From DATARH01 sp963847345 (GTDB lineage Bacteria; Pseudomonadota; Alphaproteobacteria; ATCC43930; CGMCC-115725), in the NCBI GenBank assembly GCA_963847345.1, contig CAWJZU010000035.1, forward strand, positions 124,001 through 188,000: a DNA stretch of 64,000 bases, written 5' to 3'. Each line of letters begins with the position of its first letter. Position 1 is the stretch's first letter. The translations under genes were made by a program, and so were the position numbers. Under the pieces are notes generated by a model, which saw nothing but the letters and a program-made list of their open reading frames with translations, was not told the origin of the DNA and did no database searches. Below are positions 54,270-62,165 of this stretch, piece by piece.

Positions 54270-55520
54270 CTAGCAATATTTGTCGATCGAGATCGCTGCG
54301 TCGTGGCCGTGCGCGACGGCCCAGATGATGTTTTTCGGGCCGAACGCCGCGTCGCCGCCGAAAAACACGTTCGGCAAACTCGATTGCATTGTCTTCGGAT
54401 CGACCTTCGGCATGTCCCAGCGGTCGAACTCGATGCCGATATCGCGCTCGATCCACGGGAACGAATTCTCCTGGCCGATCGCGACCAGCACGTCGTCGCA
54501 CGGGATGTGGGTATGCGGCTCGCCGGTCGGCACCAGATTGCGGCGACCGCGTGCGTCGTACTCGGCTTTCACCTTTTCGAACAAGATGCCGGTCAGCTTG
54601 CCGTTCTCGTGGGTGAACTCGACCGGCACGAGGAAGTTGAGGATCGGTATGCCTTCGTGCATCGCGTCCTCCTTCTCCCAGGGGGAGGCCTTCATCTCCT
54701 CGAAGCCGGACCGGACGACGACCGTAACCTTGTCGCCGCCGAGCCGGCGCGACGAGCGGCAGCAATCCATCGCCGTATTGCCGCCGCCAAGCACGACAAC
54801 GCGCCGGCCGATCTTGTCGATATGGCCGAACGACACCGAGGACAGCCAGTCAATGCCGATATGGATATTGGCGGCGGCTTCCTGGCGCCCGGGGATGTCG
54901 AGTTCGCGGCCGCGCGGTGCCCCCGAGCCGACGAACACCGCGTCCCAGCCCTCGGCCAGCAGCTCTCTCATGCTGCCGATGAAATGCCCGTAGCGGGTTT
55001 CGACGCCGAGATCGACGATGCGGTCAACCTCCTCGTCGGTTACCGATTCGGGCAGGCGGAAGCGCGGGATCTGGGTGCGCATCATGCCGCCGCCCTTGGC
55101 GTCGCCGTCGAACATCACACAGCGATAGCCGAGCGGGACGAGGTCGCGCGCGACGGTCAGCGAGGCCGGACCGGCGCCGACCAGCGCGATGCGCTTGCCG
55201 TTCTCTCGTTCCGCGGGTGGCGGCAGAAAGCGGCTGATATCGCCCTTGTTGTCGGCCGCGACGCGCTTCAGCCGGCAGATCGCGACCGGCTCGTTCTCGA
55301 CCCGGACGCGACGGCAGGCCGGCTCGCACGGGCGGTCGCAGGTGCGCCCGAGAATGCCGGGAAAGACGTTCGACTTCCAGTTGATCGCCCAGGCCTCGCC
55401 GAACCGGCGGGCGGCGATCAGCCTGATGTATTCCGGCACTGGCGTGTGCGCCGGACAGGCCCACTGGCAATCGACAACCTTATGAAAATAGTCGGGATTA
55501 CTGATGTCGGTAGGCTGCAA
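54270..55520 (-). CDS. GltD-like NAD(P)/FAD oxidoreductase, ended by an in-frame TAG
   Basis: 416 residues, related to the glutamate synthase small subunit and NADPH:ferredoxin reductases. N-terminal Fe-S cysteines lie in CQWACPAHTPVPEYI and CDRPCEPACRR. The FAD-binding motif is ALVGAGPASLTVARDL, NAD(P) binding is in VVLGGGNTAMDCCRSSRR, and the end is FFGGDAAFGPKNIIWAVAHG. The TTG at 55520 is preferred as start, because AGGAG stands seven bases before it. The frame to 55757 adds unrelated residues. It stops at TAG (54272-54270) after SIDKYC, and the same frame then runs into the ferredoxin gene. It probably links the ferredoxin pool to NAD(P)H. Confidence 0.87.
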   Translation of the reverse strand: MQPTDISNPDYFHKVVDCQWACPAHTPVPEYIRLIAARRFGEAWAINWKSNVFPGILGRTCDRPCEPACRRVRVENEPVAICRLKRVAADNKGDISRFLPPPAERENGKRIALVGAGPASLTVARDLVPLGYRCVMFDGDAKGGGMMRTQIPRFRLPESVTDEEVDRIVDLGVETRYGHFIGSMRELLAEGWDAVFVGSGAPRGRELDIPGRQEAAANIHIGIDWLSSVSFGHIDKIGRRVVVLGGGNTAMDCCRSSRRLGGDKVTVVVRSGFEEMKASPWEKEDAMHEGIPILNFLVPVEFTHENGKLTGILFEKVKAEYDARGRRNLVPTGEPHTHIPCDDVLVAIGQENSFPWIERDIGIEFDRWDMPKVDPKTMQSSLPNVFFGGDAAFGPKNIIWAVAHGHDAAISIDKYC

Positions 55521-55810
55521 TAGGCTTCTCCTGCCCCGCAATCGAACTGGCGGCCAGTTCCTTCGCGATCGGCCAGCGCCCTCGCGATTGGGTGTCTCGC
55601 GACGCGGCGGCGCCTTATACCCGGACTTTCGGCAACCGTCATCCTCCCCGTCGCGGCGTTCGTCGCATACCGGGAGGTCCCTGCGACAGGTTGCCCTAGC
55701 GGTAAAATAGGGCGAAATACCGGCAGGTCCATAGCGCGTTGCACAGCTTGTTCGCACCGGAGCGCCGTTCGGGTGGCTCGGGGCCGATCGGGATGCGGTT
55801 CAACCCCATC

Positions 55811-56167
55811 TCAGGCATCTCCTCCCGCGCCGGCCCGCTCGGTGCCGTATTGCAGAACTTGGACGCGCTCCAGGGTTATCAGGCCGCTTGTCATCATCGC
55901 GTCGAGCAGCGGCAGAAATTCAGTGATCCGGTCTTCGCTGTCGACGATCTCGACGATTATCGGCAGGTCCTCCGATAGCCGCAAAATCTTCGTGGTATGC
56001 AGCCGGCTCGAATGGCCGTAGCCCACCGGCCCGCGCAGCACCGTGGCGCCGGCCAGATGCATCTCGCGCGCCTTCAGGACGATAGCCTGATAGAGCGGCT
56101 GATGGCCGTGGCGGTCGTCCTCGCCAATAAAGATGCGCAGCAGCGTCGCCTGTTTTGGTATCTGCAT
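55811..56167 (-). CDS. DUF190 (PII-like) protein of the fluoride operon
   Basis: 118 residues: TLLRIFIGEDDRHGHQPLYQ, VLKAREMHLAGATVLRGPVG, LSEDLPIIVEIVDSEDRI and FLPLLDAMMTSGLITLERVQ. This is the DUF190 fold, a PII-like trimer. DUF190 genes are often found with crcB. AGAGGTG is a few bases before the ATG at 56167, 26 bases after the crcB stop, so both genes are under the riboswitch. The direct role is unknown; a regulator or ligand sensor for fluoride export is an inference. Confidence 0.87.
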   Translation of the reverse strand: MQIPKQATLLRIFIGEDDRHGHQPLYQAIVLKAREMHLAGATVLRGPVGYGHSSRLHTTKILRLSEDLPIIVEIVDSEDRITEFLPLLDAMMTSGLITLERVQVLQYGTERAGAGGDA

Positions 56168-56193
56168 CGGGACACCTCTCAAATGGCCGCCTT

Positions 56194-56583
56194 TCAGCGG
56201 TTGAAGGCGGCGGCGGCGATATGGCCGAGCCACACCGCGATAAGGCACAGCACGATGGACAGGACGATATTCGCCGACGCGCGCAGCCAATCGCCGTCGC
56301 GCGCCAGTGTAAGTGTCTGCAGGCTGAACGACGAAAATGTCGTAAAGCCGCCGCAGATTCCGATCATCACGAACTGCCGCGCCGTCGTACCGACAAGCAA
56401 ACGCCCGTCCGGCTCGCTCAGCGTGAAGAAGAAGCCGATGACCAGGGAGCCCGCGACGTTTACGGCGAGGGTCCCCCACGGGAATGTCTCGCCGATCCCC
56501 TCCGCGATCAGCCCGGAACACACGAACCGCAGCACGCCGCCGATCGCGCTTCCAACCGCTACACAGAGGTAGGACCAGATCAA
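56194..56583 (-). CDS. crcB: Fluoride ion transporter CrcB (Fluc)
   Basis: Dual-topology fluoride channel. From the TTG at 56583 it has 129 residues, the usual size, and four membrane segments. Family motifs are VAVGSAIGGVLRFVCSG, TLAVNVAGSLVIGFFFTL and GICGGFTTFSSFSLQ (with the Phe-box residues). A longer frame to 56718 would translate the riboswitch and terminator and is rejected. GGGAGAGGG stands close before the TTG. The leader contains a fluoride riboswitch and an intrinsic terminator (listed). Confidence 0.92.
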   Translation of the reverse strand: MIWSYLCVAVGSAIGGVLRFVCSGLIAEGIGETFPWGTLAVNVAGSLVIGFFFTLSEPDGRLLVGTTARQFVMIGICGGFTTFSSFSLQTLTLARDGDWLRASANIVLSIVLCLIAVWLGHIAAAAFNR

Positions 56584-56611
56584 AGCCCTCTCCCAGCCCG
56601 TGGCAAGCAAC

Positions 56612-56633
56612 AAAAAACCCGCCGGGCGGCGGG
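56612..56633 (-). terminator. Intrinsic attenuator terminator of crcB leader
   Basis: On the minus strand the leader reads CCCGCC-GCCC-GGCGGG-TTTTTT: a 6-bp GC stem (56633-56628 with 56623-56618), a 4-base loop and six Ts (56617-56612). It lies between the fluoride aptamer and the crcB start. This is the expected expression platform: fluoride binding should prevent the hairpin and let transcription into crcB. Confidence 0.85.
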
Positions 56634-56659
56634 TTCTGGGCGCACTCCCACCGCCATCG

Positions 56660-56708
56660 CGGTAGGAGTCATCAGCCCTGGCGGGCGGTTTCGGGGAACT
56701 CCATCCCC
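56660..56708 (-). promoter_or_regulatory. Fluoride riboswitch (crcB motif)
   Basis: The minus strand reads GGGGATGGAGTTCCCC, then GAAACCGCC, a short variable stretch, and GGCTGATGACTCCTACC. These are the conserved blocks of the crcB RNA (GGxGATGGxGTTCxxCC, AACCGC and CTGATGACTCCTAC). The GAGT of the first block can pair with ACTC of the last to form the pseudoknot around the ion. It is followed by the attenuator hairpin and crcB. Recognised by consensus, without a covariance search. Confidence 0.9.
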
Positions 56709-56776
56709 ATAATGCCATCCGAGAAGATGTCGCGCCGACGCGCTGGCGTCAACCGGTCGTTGCCAACCGGCTGGCG

Positions 56777-58135
56777 CTAAACGGTGCCGGCGAAACGCGG
56801 GCCGGCTCTGAGCCAGGCGGCCAATTCGACGCCGCGCCGCTGCGGTCTGGCCTGCCACGCGCCGCGCCGAAGCTGTTCTTCGAGCTGCCAGCGCAGCAGC
56901 GCCATCCGGGCATGGGTGGTTTGCGCCACGATGTCGCCGAGGGTCGAGTGGCCGGGCATCGCCATCGCCCGAGCCGCATGACGGACGCACAAACCGTAGC
57001 CGCTCTCGAAGGCGCGGCGCCCGTCGTCGCTTTCGACCAGCGCCGCCAGCAGCGACAATGCGCGATCGCCGGCGTCGCGGGCGCGCGCGCAGAGCGGGCA
57101 CTCGCGACCGCGGCGCAGTGATGCGAGGACAGCGCGCCGCGCCGGGGCGGCCCCGAAAACGCGTCCGAGCCGGTCGAGCAGGCGCCGCGATCCCGCGTAC
57201 GCCGCCGCGGCATCTGCGGCAAAGGTGAGGCGCTGTGCGGCCTCGCCCAGGACGATTGCGGCGAGCGCCGGCGCGAGGGCCGGGCCGGCAACCTCACGGG
57301 CCTGCCAGACGTGGTCGCGGCACAGCGGCAACACATCCCATATCCCGGCCCCGTCGCCGCCCTTTTCGGCCGTGCGCGCGAGCCAGCCCAGCCACTCGGC
57401 GACGGCATCCGCGATTTCGGCGCAGATCGCGCAAGAGGGGAGATCGCTCAAGCGGCGGCGCATTCGCAGGACAGGATCGGGAATATCAGCGCCATTCGGG
57501 TCCGGCGGCGGGGCAGGGGGGACGCGGGACGGAGGCGGTGGGCCGAGAAGCCGGCGGATAACGGGATCGGCATTGTCCTCGGGCCGGAGCGAGCCGGCGG
57601 CACCGCGGTGAAGGGCGATAGTGCCGGCAATGTCGCGCTCGTCGAGATGGCCAAGAAGAGGCGGCAGATGCCGCAGGCACAAGAGCGCCGGGGCGCCATA
57701 GCAACGAAGGCCACGCGCCCGGATCACTAGCGCGAGAAAAAAGCACTCGCGGCGTTCGACTTCCCGCTGGTGCGCGCAGGCTTCGCAGCGCATCTGGCGC
57801 GAGGAGTAACGGAACGTGCCCGCCGCGGTGGTCTCGCCGAGCCGCGAGGCGCGGCAGGCAGTTCTCGATCAGGCTGAGATACACCAGCGCGACCGTCGCG
57901 CTCTGACCGATCGCCGCCATGCGGACAGATGAAACGCGCAGAACCCGCCGCTTGCCGCGATGCGGCGCATCACGTCGCGCTCGAGATAGCCGTCGTCGAG
58001 GAAACGGTCGAGCCAACGCTCGTCGGCGCCGGCGGTTCTGGCACAAACCGGACAGCCCTCGTCCGCCAGCGCGGCTTCGAGATCGGCGAGCCCCGCCGTC
58101 GGGTCGTGCCGGCGGCGGCGCCATCGGAGGCTCAT
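56777..58135 (-). pseudogene. DUF6062-like protein with four CxxC...CxxH repeats, two frameshifts
   Basis: About 450 residues once rejoined. Four units each have a CxxC and, 35-60 residues later, a CxxH: CPVC/FCAFH, CEAC/LCLRH, CAIC/LCRDH and CPLC/LCVRH. The first unit (YLERDVMRRIAASGGFCAFH) resembles the DUF6062 domain. The spacing suggests four zinc-binding modules in a helical protein. A Pro-rich linker (PPPPSRVPPAPPPD) separates units 2 and 3. The frame changes near 57918-57924 (one base missing) and near 57840-57846 (one extra). The start is the ATG at 58135. Function unknown. Confidence 0.7.
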
Positions 58136-58218
58136 CCCCGGCACGGATGGGAAGGGGACCCGGAACCAGGGCGAACGTTGACGGTCGGTCCTTGCCGGGC
58201 GGCGTCGGTCAGAGCCTT

Positions 58219-59958
58219 CTACAGGTCCGCGTAGGCGCGCACTTCCGCCTTGCCGCCGGGATGCGTCACGGCGCCGTTCTCGGCGGTGCCGACGGTCTGC
58301 GCGTATTTCCACAGCGTGCCCGACTGGTAGTCGTTTTTGCGCGGCGTCCAGGCACGGCGGCGCTCGGCCAGCTCAGCCTCGCTTAACGCGACGTCGATCG
58401 TGCCGGAAACCGCGTCGATCGTGATCCGGTCGCCATCGCGTAGCAGCGCGATCGGTCCGCCGACCGCTGCCTCAGGGCCGACATGCCCGATGCAGAACCC
58501 GTGCGTCGCGCCCGAGAAGCGCCCGTCGGTGATCAGCGCGACCTTTTCGCCCACGCCCTGACCATAGAGCGCCGCCGTCGTCGACAGCATCTCGCGCATG
58601 CCCGGACCGCCCTTCGGCCCCTCGTAGCGAATGACGACGATGTCGCCCTCCTTATAGCGCCGCTGTTCGACGGCGGCGAACGCGTCCTCCTCGCAGTCGA
58701 AGCACAGCGCCGTGCCCTCGAAGCGCACGGTCTTCATGCCGGCGACCTTCACGATGGCCCCTTCCGGTGCGAGATTGCCCTTCAGCACGACGACGCCGCC
58801 GGTCGGCGACATCGCGTTCGATACCGGGCGCACGACATCCTGATCGGTCGGGAAGCGCACGCTGGCGAGGTTCTCGGCGATCGTTCTGCCGGTCACGGTC
58901 ATGCAGTCGCCGTGCAGGTAGCCGCCGTCGAGCAGCGCCTTCATCAGTATCGGGACGCCGCCGATATCGTGCAGATCCTTCATCACATAGCGCCCGCCCG
59001 GCTTCAAATCGCCGATATACGGTGTCCGCTTGAAGATTTCGCCGACCGCGTGCAGGTCGAAATCGATGCCGCACTCGTTGGCAATCGCCGGTAGATGCAG
59101 CCCGGCATTCGTCGAACCGCCCGCCGCCGCCACGACCGTCGCGGCGTTTTCGAGCGCCTTCAAGGTCACGATGTCGCGCGGCCGCAGGTTGCGGCGCAGC
59201 AGCTCCATGACGGTCTGGCCCGATGCTTCGGCATAGGCATCGCGCGAATCGTAGGGCGCCGGCGCCCCGGCCGAGCCGGGCAGCGCGAGGCCGATCGCCT
59301 CGGAGACGCAGGCCATTGTGTTGGCGGTGAACAACCCGCCGCACGATCCGGCCGACGGACAGGCGACGCATTCGAGCTCGTGCAGCTCCTCGTCCGAGAG
59401 ATCGCCGACATTATGCGCGCCGACCCCCTCGAACACGTCGCCGATCGTTACGTCCTTGCCCTTGAAACGGCCCGGCAGGATCGAGCCGCCATACATGAAG
59501 ACAGAAGGCACGTTGAGCCGCACCATCGCCATCATCATGCCCGGCAGCGACTTGTCGCAGCCGGCGAGCCCGACCAGCGCGTCATAGCAATGCCCGCGCA
59601 TCGTCAATTCGACCGAGTCGGCGATGATCTCGCGACTGATCAGCGACGATTTCATGCCCTCGTGGCCCATCGCGATGCCGTCGGTGACGGTGATCGTCGT
59701 GAACTCGCGCGGCGTACCGTTGGCGGCGGCGACGCCTTTCTTGGCTGCCTGCGCCTGGCGCGACAGCGCGATGTTGCACGGCGCCGCCTCGTTCCAGGTG
59801 GTCGCGACGCCGACCAGCGGCTGGTCCTCGATCTGCTCGCGCGTCAGCCCCATCGAATAGAGGAAGGCGCGATGCGGCGCGCGCTCCGGGCCGACTGTGA
59901 CATGCCGGCTCGGCAGCCGCGATTTGTCGATGACCGGATGGCGAACGTCGTCGGGCAT
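58219..59958 (-). CDS. ilvD: Dihydroxy-acid dehydratase
   Basis: Fe-S enzyme of branched-chain amino-acid synthesis, dehydrating 2,3-dihydroxyisovalerate and its methyl homologue. The 579-residue protein contains GLAGCDKSLPGMMMAM and CVACPSAGSCGGLFTANTM, with the cluster Cys residues, PTGGVVVLKGNLAPEGAIVK, and DGRFSGATHGFCIGHVGPEA near the end. AGGAG seven bases before the ATG at 59958 fixes the start. The frame to 60051 is not needed. It is intact and possibly monocistronic. Confidence 0.95.
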   Translation of the reverse strand: MPDDVRHPVIDKSRLPSRHVTVGPERAPHRAFLYSMGLTREQIEDQPLVGVATTWNEAAPCNIALSRQAQAAKKGVAAANGTPREFTTITVTDGIAMGHEGMKSSLISREIIADSVELTMRGHCYDALVGLAGCDKSLPGMMMAMVRLNVPSVFMYGGSILPGRFKGKDVTIGDVFEGVGAHNVGDLSDEELHELECVACPSAGSCGGLFTANTMACVSEAIGLALPGSAGAPAPYDSRDAYAEASGQTVMELLRRNLRPRDIVTLKALENAATVVAAAGGSTNAGLHLPAIANECGIDFDLHAVGEIFKRTPYIGDLKPGGRYVMKDLHDIGGVPILMKALLDGGYLHGDCMTVTGRTIAENLASVRFPTDQDVVRPVSNAMSPTGGVVVLKGNLAPEGAIVKVAGMKTVRFEGTALCFDCEEDAFAAVEQRRYKEGDIVVIRYEGPKGGPGMREMLSTTAALYGQGVGEKVALITDGRFSGATHGFCIGHVGPEAAVGGPIALLRDGDRITIDAVSGTIDVALSEAELAERRRAWTPRKNDYQSGTLWKYAQTVGTAENGAVTHPGGKAEVRAYADL

Positions 59959-60113
59959 GGGCGATCTCCTGGATCGGGGTCGCGCACCGTAGCCGCGTCC
60001 CCGTCCGCGATCAATCACCGCCGCTGCGCGCATTTGATGCTTCTGCTGCATTTTGTAGGGAATCTGCAGCGACGGTAGCTCTCCGGCCCTGCGACAGGTA
60101 GAGCCTATCGTCT

Positions 60114-60263
60114 CTATCGTCGAGGTGCGTCACGGCTTGTTTGAAGCCGTGTTGGACCCCGCTCTGGTACCAAAGGTGTCGGTAGGCTGGTTTTTTTCTT
60201 TTCCGATTTCGCCTGTTTGGGTTTCTTGACTTCTCGGTTCGATCTCTTCTGTCCTTTCGACAT
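60114..60263 (-). CDS. Small basic conserved protein (MSKGQKR type)
   Basis: 49 residues, start ATG 60263 with GGAG seven bases upstream, stop TAG at 60116-60114. The N-terminus MSKGQKRSNREVKKPKQAKS is very basic (12 Lys/Arg in the first 20 or so) and followed by a run of Lys and a Pro-rich, probably disordered tail. I recall short proteins with this start in several alphaproteobacteria, without a known role. A nucleic-acid-binding function is only an inference from charge. Confidence 0.7.
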   Translation of the reverse strand: MSKGQKRSNREVKKPKQAKSEKKKTSLPTPLVPERGPTRLQTSRDAPRR

Positions 60264-60341
60264 TCGTCAACTCCTGCGACTGAGCCTATCCGGCTTCCCA
60301 CAGACGCGGGCCGCCCGTTAATTCACGCTTTTGGAGAAAAA

Positions 60342-60581
60342 TCACTGCTCACGATCCATCGTGTGGCTTTTGCTTACCCACGGAGTTATCGTGATCTCGA
60401 GTTCGTTCTCCTGAACCATCCGCTCGTGCCCGTCCACGTCATTCTTGATCCGGTATTGAGGCGTATTTCCCTCAACTGGGAGTAGTCGGCTAACCGTGTA
60501 GCCGCCTTTGCTTCTATGATCGATTCCCCGGCCGGGACTGAAGCTGACCGCTTGGCCGACGCGAAATTTGTGGTCCAACAT
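60342..60581 (-). CDS. Small conserved protein with SH3-like SPGRG motif
   Basis: 79 residues from the ATG at 60581, with GGAG about eight bases upstream. The core, FRVGQAVSFSPGRGIDHRSK, is followed by GGYTVSRLLPVEGNTPQYRI and ERMVQENELEI. It looks like a small all-beta protein with an SH3/Tudor-like barrel. Very similar short proteins occur in Hyphomicrobiales as I recall them, always hypothetical. An ATG at 60617 is also in frame but lacks conservation. Confidence 0.72.
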   Translation of the reverse strand: MLDHKFRVGQAVSFSPGRGIDHRSKGGYTVSRLLPVEGNTPQYRIKNDVDGHERMVQENELEITITPWVSKSHTMDREQ

Positions 60582-61140
60582 TCCGTTTCTCCAATGACAA
60601 TTCGCCAGCCATCGCACCGGGACCGTGGCTTTGCGCCTAATGCGACGCCGGTTAAACCGATCTCCTCGCGCTCCGAGGTCTTCGCCAATATGGTGTGAAA
60701 GTCCTCACGTTACGCGGCCAATCGTATTCGGCGCCGCGGGAGCGCCGCCATAAACCCCGATCTCAATACCGCGTTGCTTTCCGAGATGCCGGGCGAGCCG
60801 CGGCGGCCCGATCACGTCGCCTTGGCAGCGCGCCTCTGTTCGCACCGTGAATTGCTTTCAGCGTGTTCCGCCCGAACGTCGTGGAAGGCCTCGAACCAGC
60901 CTGCGTAATCCATTGGCGCCGCCGACACCGGTACGCCAAAATCACCAAGGTAGCCGGTGCAATACCGCGCCGGGATGTTCATGCAACGATCGAAGGCGAC
61001 CGCGAGAGGAGCAAAGTGCCGGCAGACGCTGGTACGATCGCAGCAAGCCTCGCATGCGGTCCGGCTCGCCCGTGTGTCCGACGATGGAACGGGTCAGAGG
61101 ATTCCGCGATCTCCAGCGAGTTAGCGCCAGCCGCTGCCGA
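60582..61140. other. Region without supported genes
   Basis: About 560 bases. A minus-strand frame of 33 codons (60913-60812, MDYAGWFEAFHDVRAEHAES then a basic tail) looks protein-like but lacks a good ribosome binding site. A minus-strand TTG frame starting near 60688 reads TGVALGAKPRSRCDGWRIVI and overlaps the start of the preceding small gene. I keep both only as possibilities. A plus-strand frame of 126 codons (60863-61243) looks spurious. Confidence 0.4.
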
Positions 61141-61350
61141 TCAGGACGGCGATGAACGCCAAACGGAACGGGCAAGGGTCACCCGCTCATCTTCGGTGCA
61201 GGCCGGGCATCTGGCCTTGCCGTGGCGTACCGTCCACCCCTGAGCCTTGACCTTTTCCTCAGCCTGCCGAAGACCGAGAAATTCTGCCGTGTTGGCGCAA
61301 TAATCGCACCACGCGATCACCGCGCCGTTGCGTCCTGCGTGAGTACGCAT
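61141..61350 (-). CDS. Small zinc-ribbon-like protein
   Basis: 69 residues from the ATG at 61350. Two CxxC pairs (AWCDYCANTAEFLGL and ARCPACTEDER) are 33 residues apart and can form one zinc ribbon, with a short helix LRQAEEKVKAQGWTVRHGKA between. No family recognised with certainty. An upstream ATG at 61410 is in the AT-rich leader. AT-rich DNA at 61350-61500 probably holds its promoter. Confidence 0.6.
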   Translation of the reverse strand: MRTHAGRNGAVIAWCDYCANTAEFLGLRQAEEKVKAQGWTVRHGKARCPACTEDERVTLARSVWRSSPS

Positions 61351-61584
61351 GTCAATCTTCCCATTATTAGCGGCGAAAACTCTATAGCCTGTCGAATGTG
61401 GCAAATACAATCTAGCAACACGACGGAAATTCTATAGGATTTGTGCCGTTTATAAAAGGATGGGCGCAAAAATATTTTGCTTGTATTTAGCCAGTCTCGC
61501 TCCATGTGAGAGCGTGTGCGCTGGCAATCGGATCCCGACAGTGCCAGCCTTCTCTAAAAAAATTGGGATCCGAGGAGACCGTGA

Positions 61585-61764
61585 ATGCGACTGCGTCCGT
61601 TGCAGGACCACGCCGTGACTCGTCGGGTAGAGCCGGCAGCGAAGCCCCCCGCATCACCAAAGACTGTGACGGTCGCCAAGGAGATCGAGCTGTCCGAGCG
61701 GTTCGAAAAGGAGGTCGCCAGTGAAACCAGCGACCGGGCCGAGGACGGTACTGGCGCGGCATGA
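61585..61764 (+). CDS. Possible small acidic-tailed protein
   Basis: 59 residues with AGGAG seven bases before the ATG. The sequence MRLRPLQDHAVTRRVEPAAK is followed by Pro/Ala-rich residues and an acidic end (KEIELSERFEKEVASETSDR). No family recognised. It overlaps the next small gene by 44 bases in another frame, which is a lot for two real genes, so one of the pair may be spurious. Confidence 0.4.
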   Translation: MRLRPLQDHAVTRRVEPAAKPPASPKTVTVAKEIELSERFEKEVASETSDRAEDGTGAA

Positions 61765-61885
61765 ACATGCCGGTGGTATCGGTCAAACACAGGTGAACAA
61801 AACTTGGTTCGTTCCGCCGATTTTTGTTCCGATCCCGATCGGCCTCGGCCTGGCGTCACTTATGATGATCCGAGCGATCCATTGA
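61721..61885 (+). CDS. Single-pass membrane microprotein
   Basis: 54 residues, GTG start at 61721 with AAGGAGG six bases upstream. The second half, VNKTWFVPPIFVPIPIGLGL then ASLMMIRAIH, is one hydrophobic helix with a WFVPPI entry. A shorter form starting at the GTG at 61793 is possible. Its stop TGA overlaps the TTG start of the next gene. No function known; insertion in the inner membrane is the inference. Confidence 0.5.
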   Translation: MKPATGPRTVLARHEHAGGIGQTQVNKTWFVPPIFVPIPIGLGLASLMMIRAIH

Positions 61886-62160
61886 TTTCCCGAGAAGTGC
61901 CGCGCGGAGCGCTGCCGCACCCCTTGAACGCGGCGGCCGATGAGCAGTTGCTCGCCCAGGATATGATCGAGGTACACGGCGCCGAAGCCGCTGCCGTTGC
62001 GCGAGCCAATGCAAGCGCCGCAGCGCTTGCTGCGCAGCTAGCGCAAGCAAAGTCCTGGATCAGGATACTCGGAATTGTCCAGCGGCATCTGACCGACAAC
62101 GCGACATCGCTTGGGGGCCCGGCGCCATTCCCATCGGTCCCACACTCAACCAAAGGATAG
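61882..62160 (+). CDS. Small alpha-helical conserved protein
   Basis: 92 residues from TTG 61882 (TTGA overlap with the microprotein stop). TTG 61804 is an alternative in the same frame. The middle is helical and Ala-rich: AADEQLLAQDMIEVHGAEAA, then a run ending in QAKSWIRILGIVQRHLTD. I recall proteins with an MIEVHG...QAKSWIRVLG pattern from Hyphomicrobiales, uncharacterised. The Ser/Pro-rich ends are probably flexible. Confidence 0.6.
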   Translation: MISREVPRGALPHPLNAAADEQLLAQDMIEVHGAEAAAVARANASAAALAAQLAQAKSWIRILGIVQRHLTDNATSLGGPAPFPSVPHSTKG

Positions 62161-62165
62161 TGGCA

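Noticed and set aside
60863..61243. Plus-strand frame of 126 codons
   Set aside because: Composition and lack of ribosome binding site suggest chance; the small minus-strand genes around it are better supported.
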